28,429 bases of DNA from Chloroflexota bacterium (GTDB taxonomy: Bacteria > Chloroflexota > Anaerolineae > Promineifilales > Promineifilaceae), in the NCBI GenBank assembly GCA_024223125.1, contig JAAEOP010000283.1, positions 1 through 28,429 on the forward strand. Reading direction: 5' to 3'. Shown piece after piece: positions 1-7,645 of the stretch. The notes under the pieces are model-generated. The model was not told where the DNA came from, ran no database searches, and saw nothing but the letters and a program-made list of their open reading frames with translations. A program made the translations under genes and the position numbers. Position 1 is the first letter of the stretch; every line of letters starts with the position of its first letter.

Positions 1-56
1 CAACCTCTCTGGCAAAACCCGACCGTACACCTACTTTGCCACCTACAGCCTACCCC

Positions 57-194
57 TAAGGAATGGGGATTTATTTAACCCCCAAACTTTAATCTATCAT
101 ACCCGCGAAAGCGGGAATCCACTCCTCAGAAAAGATGGATTCCTGCCTTCGCAGGAATGACAACTTTCGGGTTTTATTTAATCCTTATTCCTAA
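57..194. repeat. MITE-like palindromic element
   Basis: The two ends (57-89 and 162-194) form an imperfect terminal inverted repeat that matches at about 24 of 33 positions. Inside lies a second palindrome, 102-121 against 136-155, built on the core CCCGCGAAAGCGGGAATCCA. A related core (CCGCGAAGGCGGGGGAATGA) recurs at 3053-3073, so the inner part belongs to a REP-like family. There is no ORF inside. A non-autonomous mobile element is an inference from nested symmetry; no target-site duplication was resolved. Confidence 0.45.
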
Positions 195-204
195 AGAAGT
201 GGAT

Positions 205-261
205 AGTGTTCAGTTTTCAGTGGGCAGTAAACTGAACGCTGAAAACTGAATACTGAACACT
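205..261. repeat. Intergenic inverted repeat
   Basis: The left arm AGTGTTCAGTTTTCAG (205-220) is repeated in inverted form at 239-261. The right arm carries an extra 7 bp (TATTCAG in the inverted reading). The element could fold into a hairpin with an 18-base loop. It lies upstream of the response-regulator promoter. Its role is unknown; it is probably a dispersed intergenic repeat rather than a terminator, as there is no T-tract. Confidence 0.5.
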
Positions 262-308
262 GATTAGGAAATATGGGGGATTGCTGATTGGTATACGGCC
301 GAAACTTC

Positions 309-337
309 TTGTCAATCAACAAAATGCCTCGTATAGT
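309..337 (+). promoter_or_regulatory. Sigma-70-like promoter of the response regulator
   Basis: TTGTCA at 309-314 and TATAGT at 332-337 are separated by exactly 17 bp. A start near 344 would give a leader of about 20 nt containing the ribosome-binding site GGAGG (352-356) of the next gene. This is the best-formed promoter in the left part of the window. Confidence 0.55.
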
Positions 338-362
338 AGCGTGATAAAGATGGAGGTTGCCA

Positions 363-1052
363 ATGCCTGATAAGAAGAAAGTTCTGACAATTGATGACAA
401 TCCAGATATGCTCAGGTTACTCACGATGCTCCTTTCAAAAAATGACTACATACCCATTACTGCAGAGAATGGAGCAATTGGTTTAGAACTGGTAGAAATT
501 CACCAGCCCGATCTCATTATTTTGGATTTAAGTTTGCCGGGCATAGATGGTTGGGAAGTGTGTGAGCAAATTCGAGAGCATTCGACTGTGCCTATTATTA
601 TTCTTACGGCCGCTCATGTAACGGATGAAGATACGATTCGTGGTTTAGATTTAGGCGCCAATGATTACATTATTAAACCATTCAAGAACAATGTGATGTT
701 GGCCCGAATTCGAAATGCTTTGCGATGGGTGACGTTAACCGAAAATAGCATAGATTACGACGACGGTCATTTGAAAGTCGACCTTCCAAACCGGCAAGTT
801 TTCCTGAATAATGATTTGGTTAAGTTGACACGAAAAGAGTTTAATATGCTAGTGGTTTTGGTGGATGCTTCACCGAAAGTGGTAAGTCACAGAAAGCTAT
901 TTGATAATGTTTGGGACAATTCTTACGATTTTGATGTGAATTATGTCCGTATTTTTATTGGGCATTTACGGAAGAAGATTGAGATAGACCCGGCTCATCC
1001 TGTTTATATTCACAATGAGCGGGGTATTGGTTATCGTTTTCTAAAACAATAA
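363..1052 (+). CDS. OmpR/PhoB-family response regulator
   Basis: This is a two-component response regulator that would bind DNA once phosphorylated. The N-terminal receiver domain (about residues 5-115) shows the acidic pair in TIDDNPD, the phospho-acceptor Asp55 in ILDLSLPG and the conserved Lys105 in IIKPF. A winged-helix domain follows (about 130-229), ending in the typical NERGIGYRF. I chose ATG 363 because GGAGG (352-356) lies 6 nt upstream. An in-frame TTG at 357 would touch the ribosome-binding site. No histidine kinase is adjacent, so it is an orphan here; the kinases at 12.4-17.9 kb are possible partners, but that is speculation. It converges on parB with only 17 bp between the genes and no visible terminator. 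Confidence 0.93.
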   Translation: MPDKKKVLTIDDNPDMLRLLTMLLSKNDYIPITAENGAIGLELVEIHQPDLIILDLSLPGIDGWEVCEQIREHSTVPIIILTAAHVTDEDTIRGLDLGANDYIIKPFKNNVMLARIRNALRWVTLTENSIDYDDGHLKVDLPNRQVFLNNDLVKLTRKEFNMLVVLVDASPKVVSHRKLFDNVWDNSYDFDVNYVRIFIGHLRKKIEIDPAHPVYIHNERGIGYRFLKQ

Positions 1053-1069
1053 CTTATCTTCTAATAGTC

Positions 1070-2209
1070 TCATTCATCGGTTTCTAAAGCGACAATAAGG
1101 CTGTTTACATCTCCTTGAATCAGGTAAAGTAATCGCAGAATTTCTTGCCGTTCATTTGCTGGCAAACCCTGCCTTTGAATGCGAGCCAGATGTTGCCGAA
1201 TATATCCCAAACGCATCACACTGGTTACTGGTGTTCCGGTAGACATATCTGGTAGTTGGGCATTTTCTTGGGAAGTGATAAGTGGTTCTAAGCGCTGTGA
1301 GACTGACTGTCCAGCAACGGCCGTCTCGTCAACTTCCGGTCGTAAATCACTGATTTCTGTTGTAAATTCAAGCTCATCATCTACCAAAATGGGAACTTGT
1401 TTGCGCATGTCCCGGATGGTTTGGTAGACAGTCCGGTCAGGTTGAGCTTTTAGGATGCGGGCAATTTCTTTGACTTCGTTTTTGTCAACATCACCGGCTA
1501 GCCGCGCTTTGTGTAACGCTCGCTGCTGGGAGGGTTTAAGTCCCTGATAAATGCGGGTGTCTCGTTCACTGATACGGCCGTCACGCACATCCTCCTTAAT
1601 CTCCTCCGGCAGATTCAACAACTTGATCAACTGGTGAATACGCTGTCGTGAATATCCCAACCGCTGCCCCACTTTAGCCCAGGTAATCTTAGTACCCCAG
1701 GGTTGGTCTGTAGTCACATTTTCCTCTTGTGCTTTATCCAACTCCTCTTGCAACAAATCGCGCAGCCGCAACAGTCCGGCCGCCCGGTCCAACTCATTCA
1801 AGTCCTCCCGTTGAATATTTTCTACCAACTGGCGCACAAAGCGGGTCACTTCATCATAATCCCGCCGCCGTACAACGGCCGGAATCGTTTCCAAACCAAC
1901 TATCTTTGCCGCCCGCCAGCGCCGTTCACCATGCACAATTAAGAACAAATCTGACCGAATTTGGGCCACTTCAATCGGCTGAATAACCCCATCTTGTCGA
2001 ATGCTTTCACTCAGTTCTTCCAGGCTTTCCTGGGGGAACGTTCGTCGCGGCTGAGATGGGTCGGGCTGGATAGCATCTAAGCGGATGGCTAATAATTGTA
2101 AACCTGATACTTGCTCTACGTCATCGGCCGTGCTAAAAAGCTGGTTCAGGTTGCCTGACCGAGGGCGAATGGGTTGGGAGAGATTTATCTTGGGTCTTTT
2201 ACGAGCCAT
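1070..2209 (-). CDS. parB: ParB-like partition protein
   Basis: ParB/Spo0J family, the DNA-binding CTPase clamp that loads at parS and works with ParA in DNA segregation. About 379 residues. The N-terminal ParB/Srx-like domain has the classic GERRWRA box and a downstream ENIQRED motif. A helix-turn-helix follows, centred on the segment WAKVGQRLGYSRQRIHQLI. The C-terminal third is less typical. The start is ATG 2209: the parA stop TAA (2213-2211) is followed by one base and then this ATG, so translation is probably coupled. A longer reading from 2317 would overlap parA by about 107 nt and adds a sequence unlike the family. I saw no classical parS palindrome (TGTTTCACGTGAAACA type) in the window, so it could be an accessory or atypical ParB. 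Confidence 0.9.
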   Translation of the reverse strand: MARKRPKINLSQPIRPRSGNLNQLFSTADDVEQVSGLQLLAIRLDAIQPDPSQPRRTFPQESLEELSESIRQDGVIQPIEVAQIRSDLFLIVHGERRWRAAKIVGLETIPAVVRRRDYDEVTRFVRQLVENIQREDLNELDRAAGLLRLRDLLQEELDKAQEENVTTDQPWGTKITWAKVGQRLGYSRQRIHQLIKLLNLPEEIKEDVRDGRISERDTRIYQGLKPSQQRALHKARLAGDVDKNEVKEIARILKAQPDRTVYQTIRDMRKQVPILVDDELEFTTEISDLRPEVDETAVAGQSVSQRLEPLITSQENAQLPDMSTGTPVTSVMRLGYIRQHLARIQRQGLPANERQEILRLLYLIQGDVNSLIVALETDE

Positions 2210-2210
2210 T

Positions 2211-2993
2211 TTAACTATTCCGTGCAATTTGTTCTGCGATTTGGCGGTAGGCTTGCGCGCCTTGTCCTTTTGTTTCGTACACCAGAATACTTTGTCCGGC
2301 GATAGCGCTTTCAGCAAAGCGGACGGACCGTTTCACCATCGGTTCAAAGATACGAATACGGCCGCCATACTGTTGGTTCACAGCTATTTGAATATCACGG
2401 GTCAATGTGGTGCGAATGTCGGCCATGGTCAATATAATACCTTCAATTTCCAGGTCAGAGTTGAGTTTTTTTCGTTTCACAGTTTCAATGGAGGACAAAA
2501 TCATTAGAGCGCCTCGCGCTGCCAAATATTCTGTTTGAATGGGGATGATGACACTGTCGGCTACGGTGAGGGCATTAATGACCAGCAAACCCAGAGAGGG
2601 GCTACAATCAATCAGAATATAGTCGTAATAATCTCGGATGGGTTCCAAAATAGTTGTCAGTACGCGCTCCCGGCTGAGGGTGTTAATTAGAGATAGTTCA
2701 ATCAAACTAAGTTCGGGCTGGGAGGGGAGTAAATGAAATGGTTCATTGGTTTCATAAATGGCCCCGGTTACATTACTTTCAAACCCCTCTATTTCGGCTT
2801 TGAAAGCGTCAAACACAGTGGGTGTAATATTGTCAGGGTCAAAACCGGCATATTGAGTTAAATTGCCCTGGGCATCTAAATCAATGGCCAGTGTACGGTA
2901 GCCTAGTTCGCTTAAAGCGGCTGCTAGGTTGATGGTGGTAGTGGTTTTGCCCACACCCCCTTTTTGCATAGCAACGGCAATGATTTTACTCAT
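2211..2993 (-). CDS. parA: ParA/Soj-family partition ATPase
   Basis: Deviant-Walker ATPase of the ParA/MinD superfamily, partner of ParB in segregating DNA over the nucleoid. 260 residues, a usual length for a ParA without an N-terminal HTH. The P-loop QKGGVGKTTT is at about residues 10-19, with the signature lysine before GGVGKT. The Walker A-prime segment is DLDAQGN, and the Walker B-like segment is LIDCSPSLG. The start ATG 2993 has AGGAG a few bases upstream (AGGAGATCCC before the ATG). It is the first gene of a parA-parB operon. The upstream region holds a palindrome whose half supplies a TTGACA on this strand. Confidence 0.95.
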   Translation of the reverse strand: MSKIIAVAMQKGGVGKTTTTINLAAALSELGYRTLAIDLDAQGNLTQYAGFDPDNITPTVFDAFKAEIEGFESNVTGAIYETNEPFHLLPSQPELSLIELSLINTLSRERVLTTILEPIRDYYDYILIDCSPSLGLLVINALTVADSVIIPIQTEYLAARGALMILSSIETVKRKKLNSDLEIEGIILTMADIRTTLTRDIQIAVNQQYGGRIRIFEPMVKRSVRFAESAIAGQSILVYETKGQGAQAYRQIAEQIARNS

Positions 2994-3050
2994 GGGATCT
3001 CCTGATTTAGATAGAGATAAGGTGACTATACAGTTACCTCTCGACTGTCA

Positions 3051-3074
3051 TATCCGCGAAGGCGGGGGAATGAC
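3051..3074. repeat. REP-like palindrome half
   Basis: The segment contains CCGCGAAGGCGGGGGAATGA, closely related to the core of the palindromes at 103-121 and 136-155. Only one half is present here. It sits in the parA leader region. Confidence 0.4.
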
Positions 3075-3100
3075 TTGTCAGCCTACCAAAAGTCCAGATA

Positions 3101-3128
3101 ACGATAGCATGAAACAACAAAGTGTCAA
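3101..3128 (-). promoter_or_regulatory. Candidate parA promoter
   Basis: On the minus strand TTGACA (3128-3123) and TATCGT (3106-3101) are separated by 16 bp. The -35 hexamer is one arm of the 18-bp palindrome at 3123-3140. A second -10-like hexamer, TATAGT (3030-3025), lies nearer to parA, so the true start is uncertain. Confidence 0.35.
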
Positions 3129-3140
3129 CCGGGGTTGACA
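3123..3140. promoter_or_regulatory. Palindromic operator-like site between divergent genes
   Basis: TGTCAACCGGGGTTGACA consists of two perfect 8-bp inverted arms around a GG centre. Each arm ends in the hexamer TTGACA when read outward, so it supplies a consensus -35 element to both directions. A protein bound here would block both promoters. No regulator gene is adjacent except ParA/ParB, so the binder is unknown. Confidence 0.45.
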
Positions 3141-3182
3141 GTTCTAAAAAACTTCGATACAAATAACGCACTGTGTTATAAT
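3135..3182 (+). promoter_or_regulatory. Promoter region of the GMC oxidoreductase
   Basis: Two overlapping possibilities exist. TTGACA (3135-3140) has a weak TACAAA at 3158-3163 after 17 bp. A perfect TATAAT (3177-3182) is preceded by TG plus one base (TGTTATAAT), an extended -10 that does not need a good -35. The second gives a leader of roughly 40 nt before ATG 3230. The octamer TGTGTTAT occurs twice around this -10. Confidence 0.5.
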
Positions 3183-3229
3183 GTGTGACGCAATGTGTTA
3201 TCGGATATATTTACAACTGGAAGGTGAAA

Positions 3230-4999
3230 ATGAGCAATTCCCACATTTCCTCTGATGATATTTATGATTATGTCATTGTCGGCTCTGGCTTTGGTGGCAG
3301 TGTATCTGCCATGCGCCTCTCTGAAAAAGGATACAATGTCCTGGTTTTAGAGCGAGGCAAACGCTTCTCCGCCCGAGATTTCCCCAAAACAAATTGGAAC
3401 CTATTTAAGTACCTCTGGCTGCCAACCCTGCGCTGTTTTGGCATTATGGGCATCAACTTCCTGGACGACATCATGATATTGAATGGCAGTGGTGTGGGCG
3501 GTGGCAGTCTGGTTTATGCCAGCACCCACATTGAGCCAGGCACATCCTTCTATGAAGCTGAGGAATGGACTGATCTGGCAGATTGGGAAGCGGAATTAGC
3601 CCCTCACTTCAAAACCGCCAATCGGATGCTAGGCGTCACTGAAAACCCCAGATTTTGGCCGGCCGATCATATGCTATATGATATTGCTAAAGAGTTGGGC
3701 CAGGAAGATACCTTCAAACCCACTCCGGTTGCTATTTTTTTTGGTGAACCGGACGAAACTGTATCTGATCCGTTTTTCGATGGTGAAGGGCCAGACAGAA
3801 CGGGCTGTATTCATTGTGGCGGTTGTATGGTAGGCTGCCAGCACAATGCCAAAAATACACTGGACAAGAACTATCTTTATTTTGCCGAAAAATTCGGGGC
3901 TGATGTTCGTGCCGAGGCGAATGTGCTGGATATACGGCCGATATACAACCAGAATCCGGAACACGGCCGTTACGAGATCAGCTATGAACGTACTACCGAC
4001 TGGCTATTCAAACGACAAAAGAAAGTCCAGGCAAAAAACGTTATCATGTCTGCCGGTGTGTTGGGTACGGTCAATTTACTTCTCAAATGCCGAGATGAAA
4101 ACAAATCTTTGCCACGCCTTTCCTCCCAATTGGGGCGCCTGGTGCGCAGCAACAGCGAAGCCTTGATAGGTTCTACCGCTCGCGGCGACAATGAAATTGA
4201 TTATTCACAAGGTATTGCCATCACCTCCCATTTTTGGGTAGATGAGGTGACCAGTGTGGAACCGGTGCGCTACCCACGAGGCTCATCTTTCATCCGCATG
4301 ATGGCCATGCCGATGATTAAGTTGGATAAAAGTATACTGAAACGGGTCGCCCGTATTGTGGGGAGCGGTATTCGCCATCCTTATGATTTACTCAAAGCGA
4401 AACTGCTGCCAGATTGGGCACGGGATACCACGATTCTGCTGGTTATGCAGACGGTTGAGAACCGTTTACACTTCAAACGCGGCCGCAGTCCATTAACAGC
4501 ATTCCGCAAAGGGTTGGTCAGTGAACGGTCTAAGAATCAACCTGTTCCGGCTGTTGTAGAAGCTGGCAGCCATGTGTTAGATCGATTCTCTGAAATGTCT
4601 AATGGCGTCAAACAAACCACCATCAATGAGGTGCTACTGAATACGCCCTCTACTGCCCACATTTTAGGTGGCTGTGGCATTGGCGCCGATGAATCTGTGG
4701 GCGTTATTGACAAAAACCACCAGGTCTTTAACTATCTGGGGATGTATGTGGTAGATGGATCTGTTATTCCGGCCAATTTAGGCGTGAACCCCAGTTTGAC
4801 CATTACGGCGATGGCTGAACGGGCAATGAGCGCTATTCCAGGAAAAGATGAGGTTGGAGCGTTACGGCCGTTAACTGCTCCCCCCGACCTGCCCCAGCCT
4901 AAAGAACCCCTGAACAACAGGAAAAAATTAGCAGCCTTTGCTACAATGACTGCCGTCGCCGGGTTAGCTTTATTTAGCTTGTACCGGCGCAAATTATAA
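3230..4999 (+). CDS. GMC-family FAD oxidoreductase, membrane-anchored
   Basis: Glucose-methanol-choline oxidoreductase of the cholesterol-oxidase-like branch. It would oxidise a hydrophobic alcohol or sterol using FAD. About 589 residues. The dinucleotide-binding motif VIVGSGFGGSVSA is near the N-terminus, followed by GSGVGGGSLVYA. The C-terminal GMC region HILGGCGIG ... VIPANLGVNPSLT carries the catalytic His and Asn positions of the family. Between them are four cysteines, Cys193, 196, 199 and 203, spaced CX2CX2CX3C. The last ~25 residues (565-589) form a hydrophobic helix ending RRKL, with no N-terminal signal peptide, so a C-terminal membrane anchor is likely. ATG 3230 is preferred for its GGAAGG site; a GTG at 3185 lies too close to the TATAAT. 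It is followed 68 bp later by an aldehyde dehydrogenase. The true substrate is not known. Confidence 0.88.
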   Translation: MSNSHISSDDIYDYVIVGSGFGGSVSAMRLSEKGYNVLVLERGKRFSARDFPKTNWNLFKYLWLPTLRCFGIMGINFLDDIMILNGSGVGGGSLVYASTHIEPGTSFYEAEEWTDLADWEAELAPHFKTANRMLGVTENPRFWPADHMLYDIAKELGQEDTFKPTPVAIFFGEPDETVSDPFFDGEGPDRTGCIHCGGCMVGCQHNAKNTLDKNYLYFAEKFGADVRAEANVLDIRPIYNQNPEHGRYEISYERTTDWLFKRQKKVQAKNVIMSAGVLGTVNLLLKCRDENKSLPRLSSQLGRLVRSNSEALIGSTARGDNEIDYSQGIAITSHFWVDEVTSVEPVRYPRGSSFIRMMAMPMIKLDKSILKRVARIVGSGIRHPYDLLKAKLLPDWARDTTILLVMQTVENRLHFKRGRSPLTAFRKGLVSERSKNQPVPAVVEAGSHVLDRFSEMSNGVKQTTINEVLLNTPSTAHILGGCGIGADESVGVIDKNHQVFNYLGMYVVDGSVIPANLGVNPSLTITAMAERAMSAIPGKDEVGALRPLTAPPDLPQPKEPLNNRKKLAAFATMTAVAGLALFSLYRRKL

Positions 5000-5004
5000 A
5001 AACT

Positions 5005-5055
5005 TGTAGCCCGAACATCTTTGTTCAGACATTGGACAGGGATGTCCAATTTACA
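5005..5055. repeat. Double-hairpin intergenic element (copy 1)
   Basis: Between TGTAG (5005-5009) and TTACA (5051-5055) lie two successive small hairpins: GAACA/TGTTC (5013-5026) and ATTGGACA/TGTCCAAT (5031-5050, loop GGGA). The same layout recurs at 10090-10142 with different stem sequences. It may tune the mRNA between the oxidoreductase and the dehydrogenase. The final bases overlap the leader of the next gene. Confidence 0.45.
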
Positions 5056-5067
5056 TGGGAGATTGAG

Positions 5068-6726
5068 ATGAACGTTACCACAGTTAAAGGGCGCACTTTG
5101 AATGGTGAGGTAGAAACCTTGCCTTTTATCAATCCAGCTACCAGCGAGCAGTTTGGCGAGGTTGTTACAGCCACAGCAGAAGATGTCATCAGTGCCCGAC
5201 GAGAAATGGCTGCGGCCGCTAAAGTTTGGGCTGCTAAACCGTTGAAAGAACGCATTCGCATTTTGCGCCAGTTGCAAAAGTTGATTATTGATGAGATTGA
5301 TGAGATCACGGCCGTGATGAACCAGGACAATGGTAAAAGTCGCCAGGATGCTCTCATCGAAATACTTATGACCGTTGATCTCATGAACAGTTATTGTAAA
5401 AAAGCCCCCAAATGGTTAAGCCGCCAGCGGGTATCCTCAGGTTTACAAGTGTTGAAGCGATGTTACGTAGATCACCAGCCACATGGTGTCGTAGGCGTCA
5501 TCGGCCCCTGGAATTATCCTTTTGTTTTGTTACTACCCCCTATCTTCTCGGCGCTGCTGGCCGGTAATACAGTTTTAGCCAAGCCTTCTGAAGTTACTGG
5601 CGCTACAGGAGTGATGATTGAGAAATTGTTCCAACAAATTCCTGAACTGTCGCCGTATGTACGCTTTTTGCATGGCGACGGCCGTGTGGGGCAGGCAATG
5701 GTGGAATCGAAACCAGACCTGGTTTATCTGACAGGTTCCGTTCTCACCGGCAAAAAAGTGATGCAAACTGCCGCTCCCAATCTTACTCGCGTCGTTTGTG
5801 AGTTAGGTAGTAAAGACCCTATGATTGTATTGGAAGACGCCGACATCGGTGCGGCCGCTAAATGGGGTGTATGGGGCGCTTTTTTCAATACGGGACAAAA
5901 CTGCGTTTCCGTAGAACGAGTTTACGTTGTTGCTTCCGTGTATGAACAATTTGTAGAAGCTGTTTTAGAAGAGACAAAAAAATTAAAAGTCGGCTACAGC
6001 TCGGAAATTGACAATCAGTTTGATACGGGACCGTTTACGTTTCAACGTCAAGTCAATATCGTAGAAGATCATATGCAAGACGCGCTGGCTAAAGGAGCTA
6101 AAGTAGCGCTTGGCGGGCAGCGTGAAGGCATGTTTATGGAACCAACCGTTGTGTTGAATGTAGATCATTCAATGGCGTTAATGCACGACGAAACATTTGG
6201 CCCCATTATGCCGATTATGAAAGTGGATGATGAAGTCCACGCCGTTCAATTGGCAAATCATTCACACATGGGATTAGGTGCTTCTGTCTGGAGTAAAAAC
6301 ATTAAACGGGCCGAACGGGTTGCCCAACAATTGGAAACGGGTTCTGTCAACATCAATGACACGATGACCCATTTCGCCGTCCCCACACTCCCTTTTGGCG
6401 GTGTAAAAGAATCTGGCAGCGGGCGGGCGCACGGCCGTAAAGATTTAATGCAATTTACTGCCAGTCGCTCGGTTATGGTAAGTTCCGGTCCTCACCCCCT
6501 TGATATTGCCATCATACTACGTAAACCAGGCACATACAAACTCAATAAAGCTATCCTGAAACTAGCTTTTGGGGTTACCCCAAAACAACGCCTTGAACCT
6601 GTTCAAGAATTATTAGGTATTCCCCAAAATGGACAAGCAAAAAAATCAGAGAAATTGGCTATAATTGCCGGTGGCGCGGCCGCAGTAGCGGCCGCAGCCA
6701 TCATGATAACAAAATTTAAGAAATAA
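5068..6726 (+). CDS. Aldehyde dehydrogenase, class-3-like, membrane-anchored
   Basis: NAD(P)-dependent aldehyde dehydrogenase superfamily, converting an aldehyde to a carboxylic acid. 552 residues. The catalytic cysteine is Cys279 in NTGQNCVSVE and the general base Glu245 is in CELGSKDP. The segment GPWNYPFVLLLPP and the C-terminal FGGVKESGSGR are also typical. ATG 5068 is chosen because GGAG lies 6 nt upstream; an in-frame TTG at 5032 falls inside the hairpin element. Residues about 530-548 form an alanine-rich hydrophobic helix followed by KFKK, a C-terminal membrane anchor like that of eukaryotic fatty aldehyde dehydrogenase. Together with the upstream GMC enzyme it suggests stepwise oxidation of a long-chain or membrane-soluble alcohol (inference). 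Confidence 0.92.
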   Translation: MNVTTVKGRTLNGEVETLPFINPATSEQFGEVVTATAEDVISARREMAAAAKVWAAKPLKERIRILRQLQKLIIDEIDEITAVMNQDNGKSRQDALIEILMTVDLMNSYCKKAPKWLSRQRVSSGLQVLKRCYVDHQPHGVVGVIGPWNYPFVLLLPPIFSALLAGNTVLAKPSEVTGATGVMIEKLFQQIPELSPYVRFLHGDGRVGQAMVESKPDLVYLTGSVLTGKKVMQTAAPNLTRVVCELGSKDPMIVLEDADIGAAAKWGVWGAFFNTGQNCVSVERVYVVASVYEQFVEAVLEETKKLKVGYSSEIDNQFDTGPFTFQRQVNIVEDHMQDALAKGAKVALGGQREGMFMEPTVVLNVDHSMALMHDETFGPIMPIMKVDDEVHAVQLANHSHMGLGASVWSKNIKRAERVAQQLETGSVNINDTMTHFAVPTLPFGGVKESGSGRAHGRKDLMQFTASRSVMVSSGPHPLDIAIILRKPGTYKLNKAILKLAFGVTPKQRLEPVQELLGIPQNGQAKKSEKLAIIAGGAAAVAAAAIMITKFKK

Positions 6727-6956
6727 TAGTCGTTTTATCGTTATTTCAAAACAACCAGGAACTAATAGTTCGACAGACAAGGTTTGACAGATGGAAAATC
6801 GCAAAATCACGAGTTTTTAACCGACAAAACAACATTGTAGAATTACTAGCTTTTTCAGAGAAACCTGGTTCCTTTCGTAAGTGCTATTAACTTCTCGACG
6901 GCCGTGCTTGAAGTGTAGCCTCTATATGACACGACTTAGTGTATGGGTGCAATTTG

Positions 6957-7607
6957 ATGGATTGGCAGAAATGGCAGACGCTTTTTCAAGATTTTTTAGG
7001 GGAACAGATGACTGGTGATCCAGCGCATGATATTCATCATGTTAACCGGGTGGTACATAACGGGCGTCAATTTGCCCAGGAGGAGAGGGCTGATCTGGCG
7101 GTGGTTATTCCGGCCACCTGGCTGCATGATTGTGTGATTGTGCCTAAAGATTCCGCGCAACGGCCGTATGCCTCCACCTTAGCTGCAAAAACGGCCGTCC
7201 ACTTCCTCCAATCCCAAAACTACCCCTCACAATATTTGGATAGGATTGCTCATGCCATTGCCGCCCATAGCTTTTCGGCCGCTATCCAACCCCATACCAT
7301 TGAAGCCAAAGTTGTGCAAGATGCAGACCGGATTGATGCTATCGGCGCGATTGGTATTGCTCGCTGTCTGATGGTGGGTGGGGCGTTGGCACGGCCGTTA
7401 TACCATCTTCCAGACCCTTTTTGCCAGGAACGCCAACCAGATGACAACCAGGCTACCATTGACCATTTCTATACCAAGCTCTTGACTTTAGTAAACAGTA
7501 TGCAAACGGCCGCCGCCCGCCACGAAGCCCAAATCAGAACCAAATTCATGCAAAACTATCTTAACCAACTAGCTTACGAAATTGATGAGGAGATGGGGAA
7601 GAGATGA
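6957..7607 (+). CDS. HD-domain phosphohydrolase
   Basis: Metal-dependent HD-superfamily hydrolase resembling the YedJ type; it probably hydrolyses a phosphate ester or nucleotide, but the substrate is unknown. 216 residues. The metal ligands are visible: His24 in DPAHDIHHV, His57-Asp58 in WLHDCV, and the aspartates in QDADRIDAIGA (about 122-127). The start is uncertain. ATG 6957 has no clear ribosome-binding site, and an in-frame GTG at 6939 would add six residues. About 230 bp of non-coding sequence separate it from the dehydrogenase, so it is probably a separate transcript. Its end runs into a GATGAG-rich repeat. Confidence 0.85.
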   Translation: MDWQKWQTLFQDFLGEQMTGDPAHDIHHVNRVVHNGRQFAQEERADLAVVIPATWLHDCVIVPKDSAQRPYASTLAAKTAVHFLQSQNYPSQYLDRIAHAIAAHSFSAAIQPHTIEAKVVQDADRIDAIGAIGIARCLMVGGALARPLYHLPDPFCQERQPDDNQATIDHFYTKLLTLVNSMQTAAARHEAQIRTKFMQNYLNQLAYEIDEEMGKR

Positions 7608-7632
7608 GGGGATGAGAAGATGAGAAGATGAA
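7584..7632. repeat. GATGAG-rich simple repeat
   Basis: A run of almost only A, G and isolated T, with repeated GATGAG and GATGAGAAGATGAG units, covers the last codons of the HD protein and the following 25 bp. It probably arose by slippage, and it separates two convergent genes. Confidence 0.5.
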
Positions 7633-7645
7633 GTTACTTGCCACT

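Noticed and set aside
357..362. TTG start for the response regulator
   Set aside because: It is directly adjacent to GGAGG, leaving no spacing; ATG 363 has ideal spacing.
2210..2317. Longer ParB start overlapping parA
   Set aside because: The added 36 residues do not resemble ParB, while ATG 2209 is one base after the parA stop, a usual coupled arrangement.
1179..2507. Plus-strand frames opposite parB and parA
   Set aside because: They are shadows of the two strongly conserved minus-strand genes, lack ribosome-binding sites and show low-complexity translations.
6744..6875. AACCAGG...CCTGGTT pair after the dehydrogenase as a terminator
   Set aside because: The 7-bp arms are more than 100 bp apart and have no T-tract, so a functional hairpin is unlikely.
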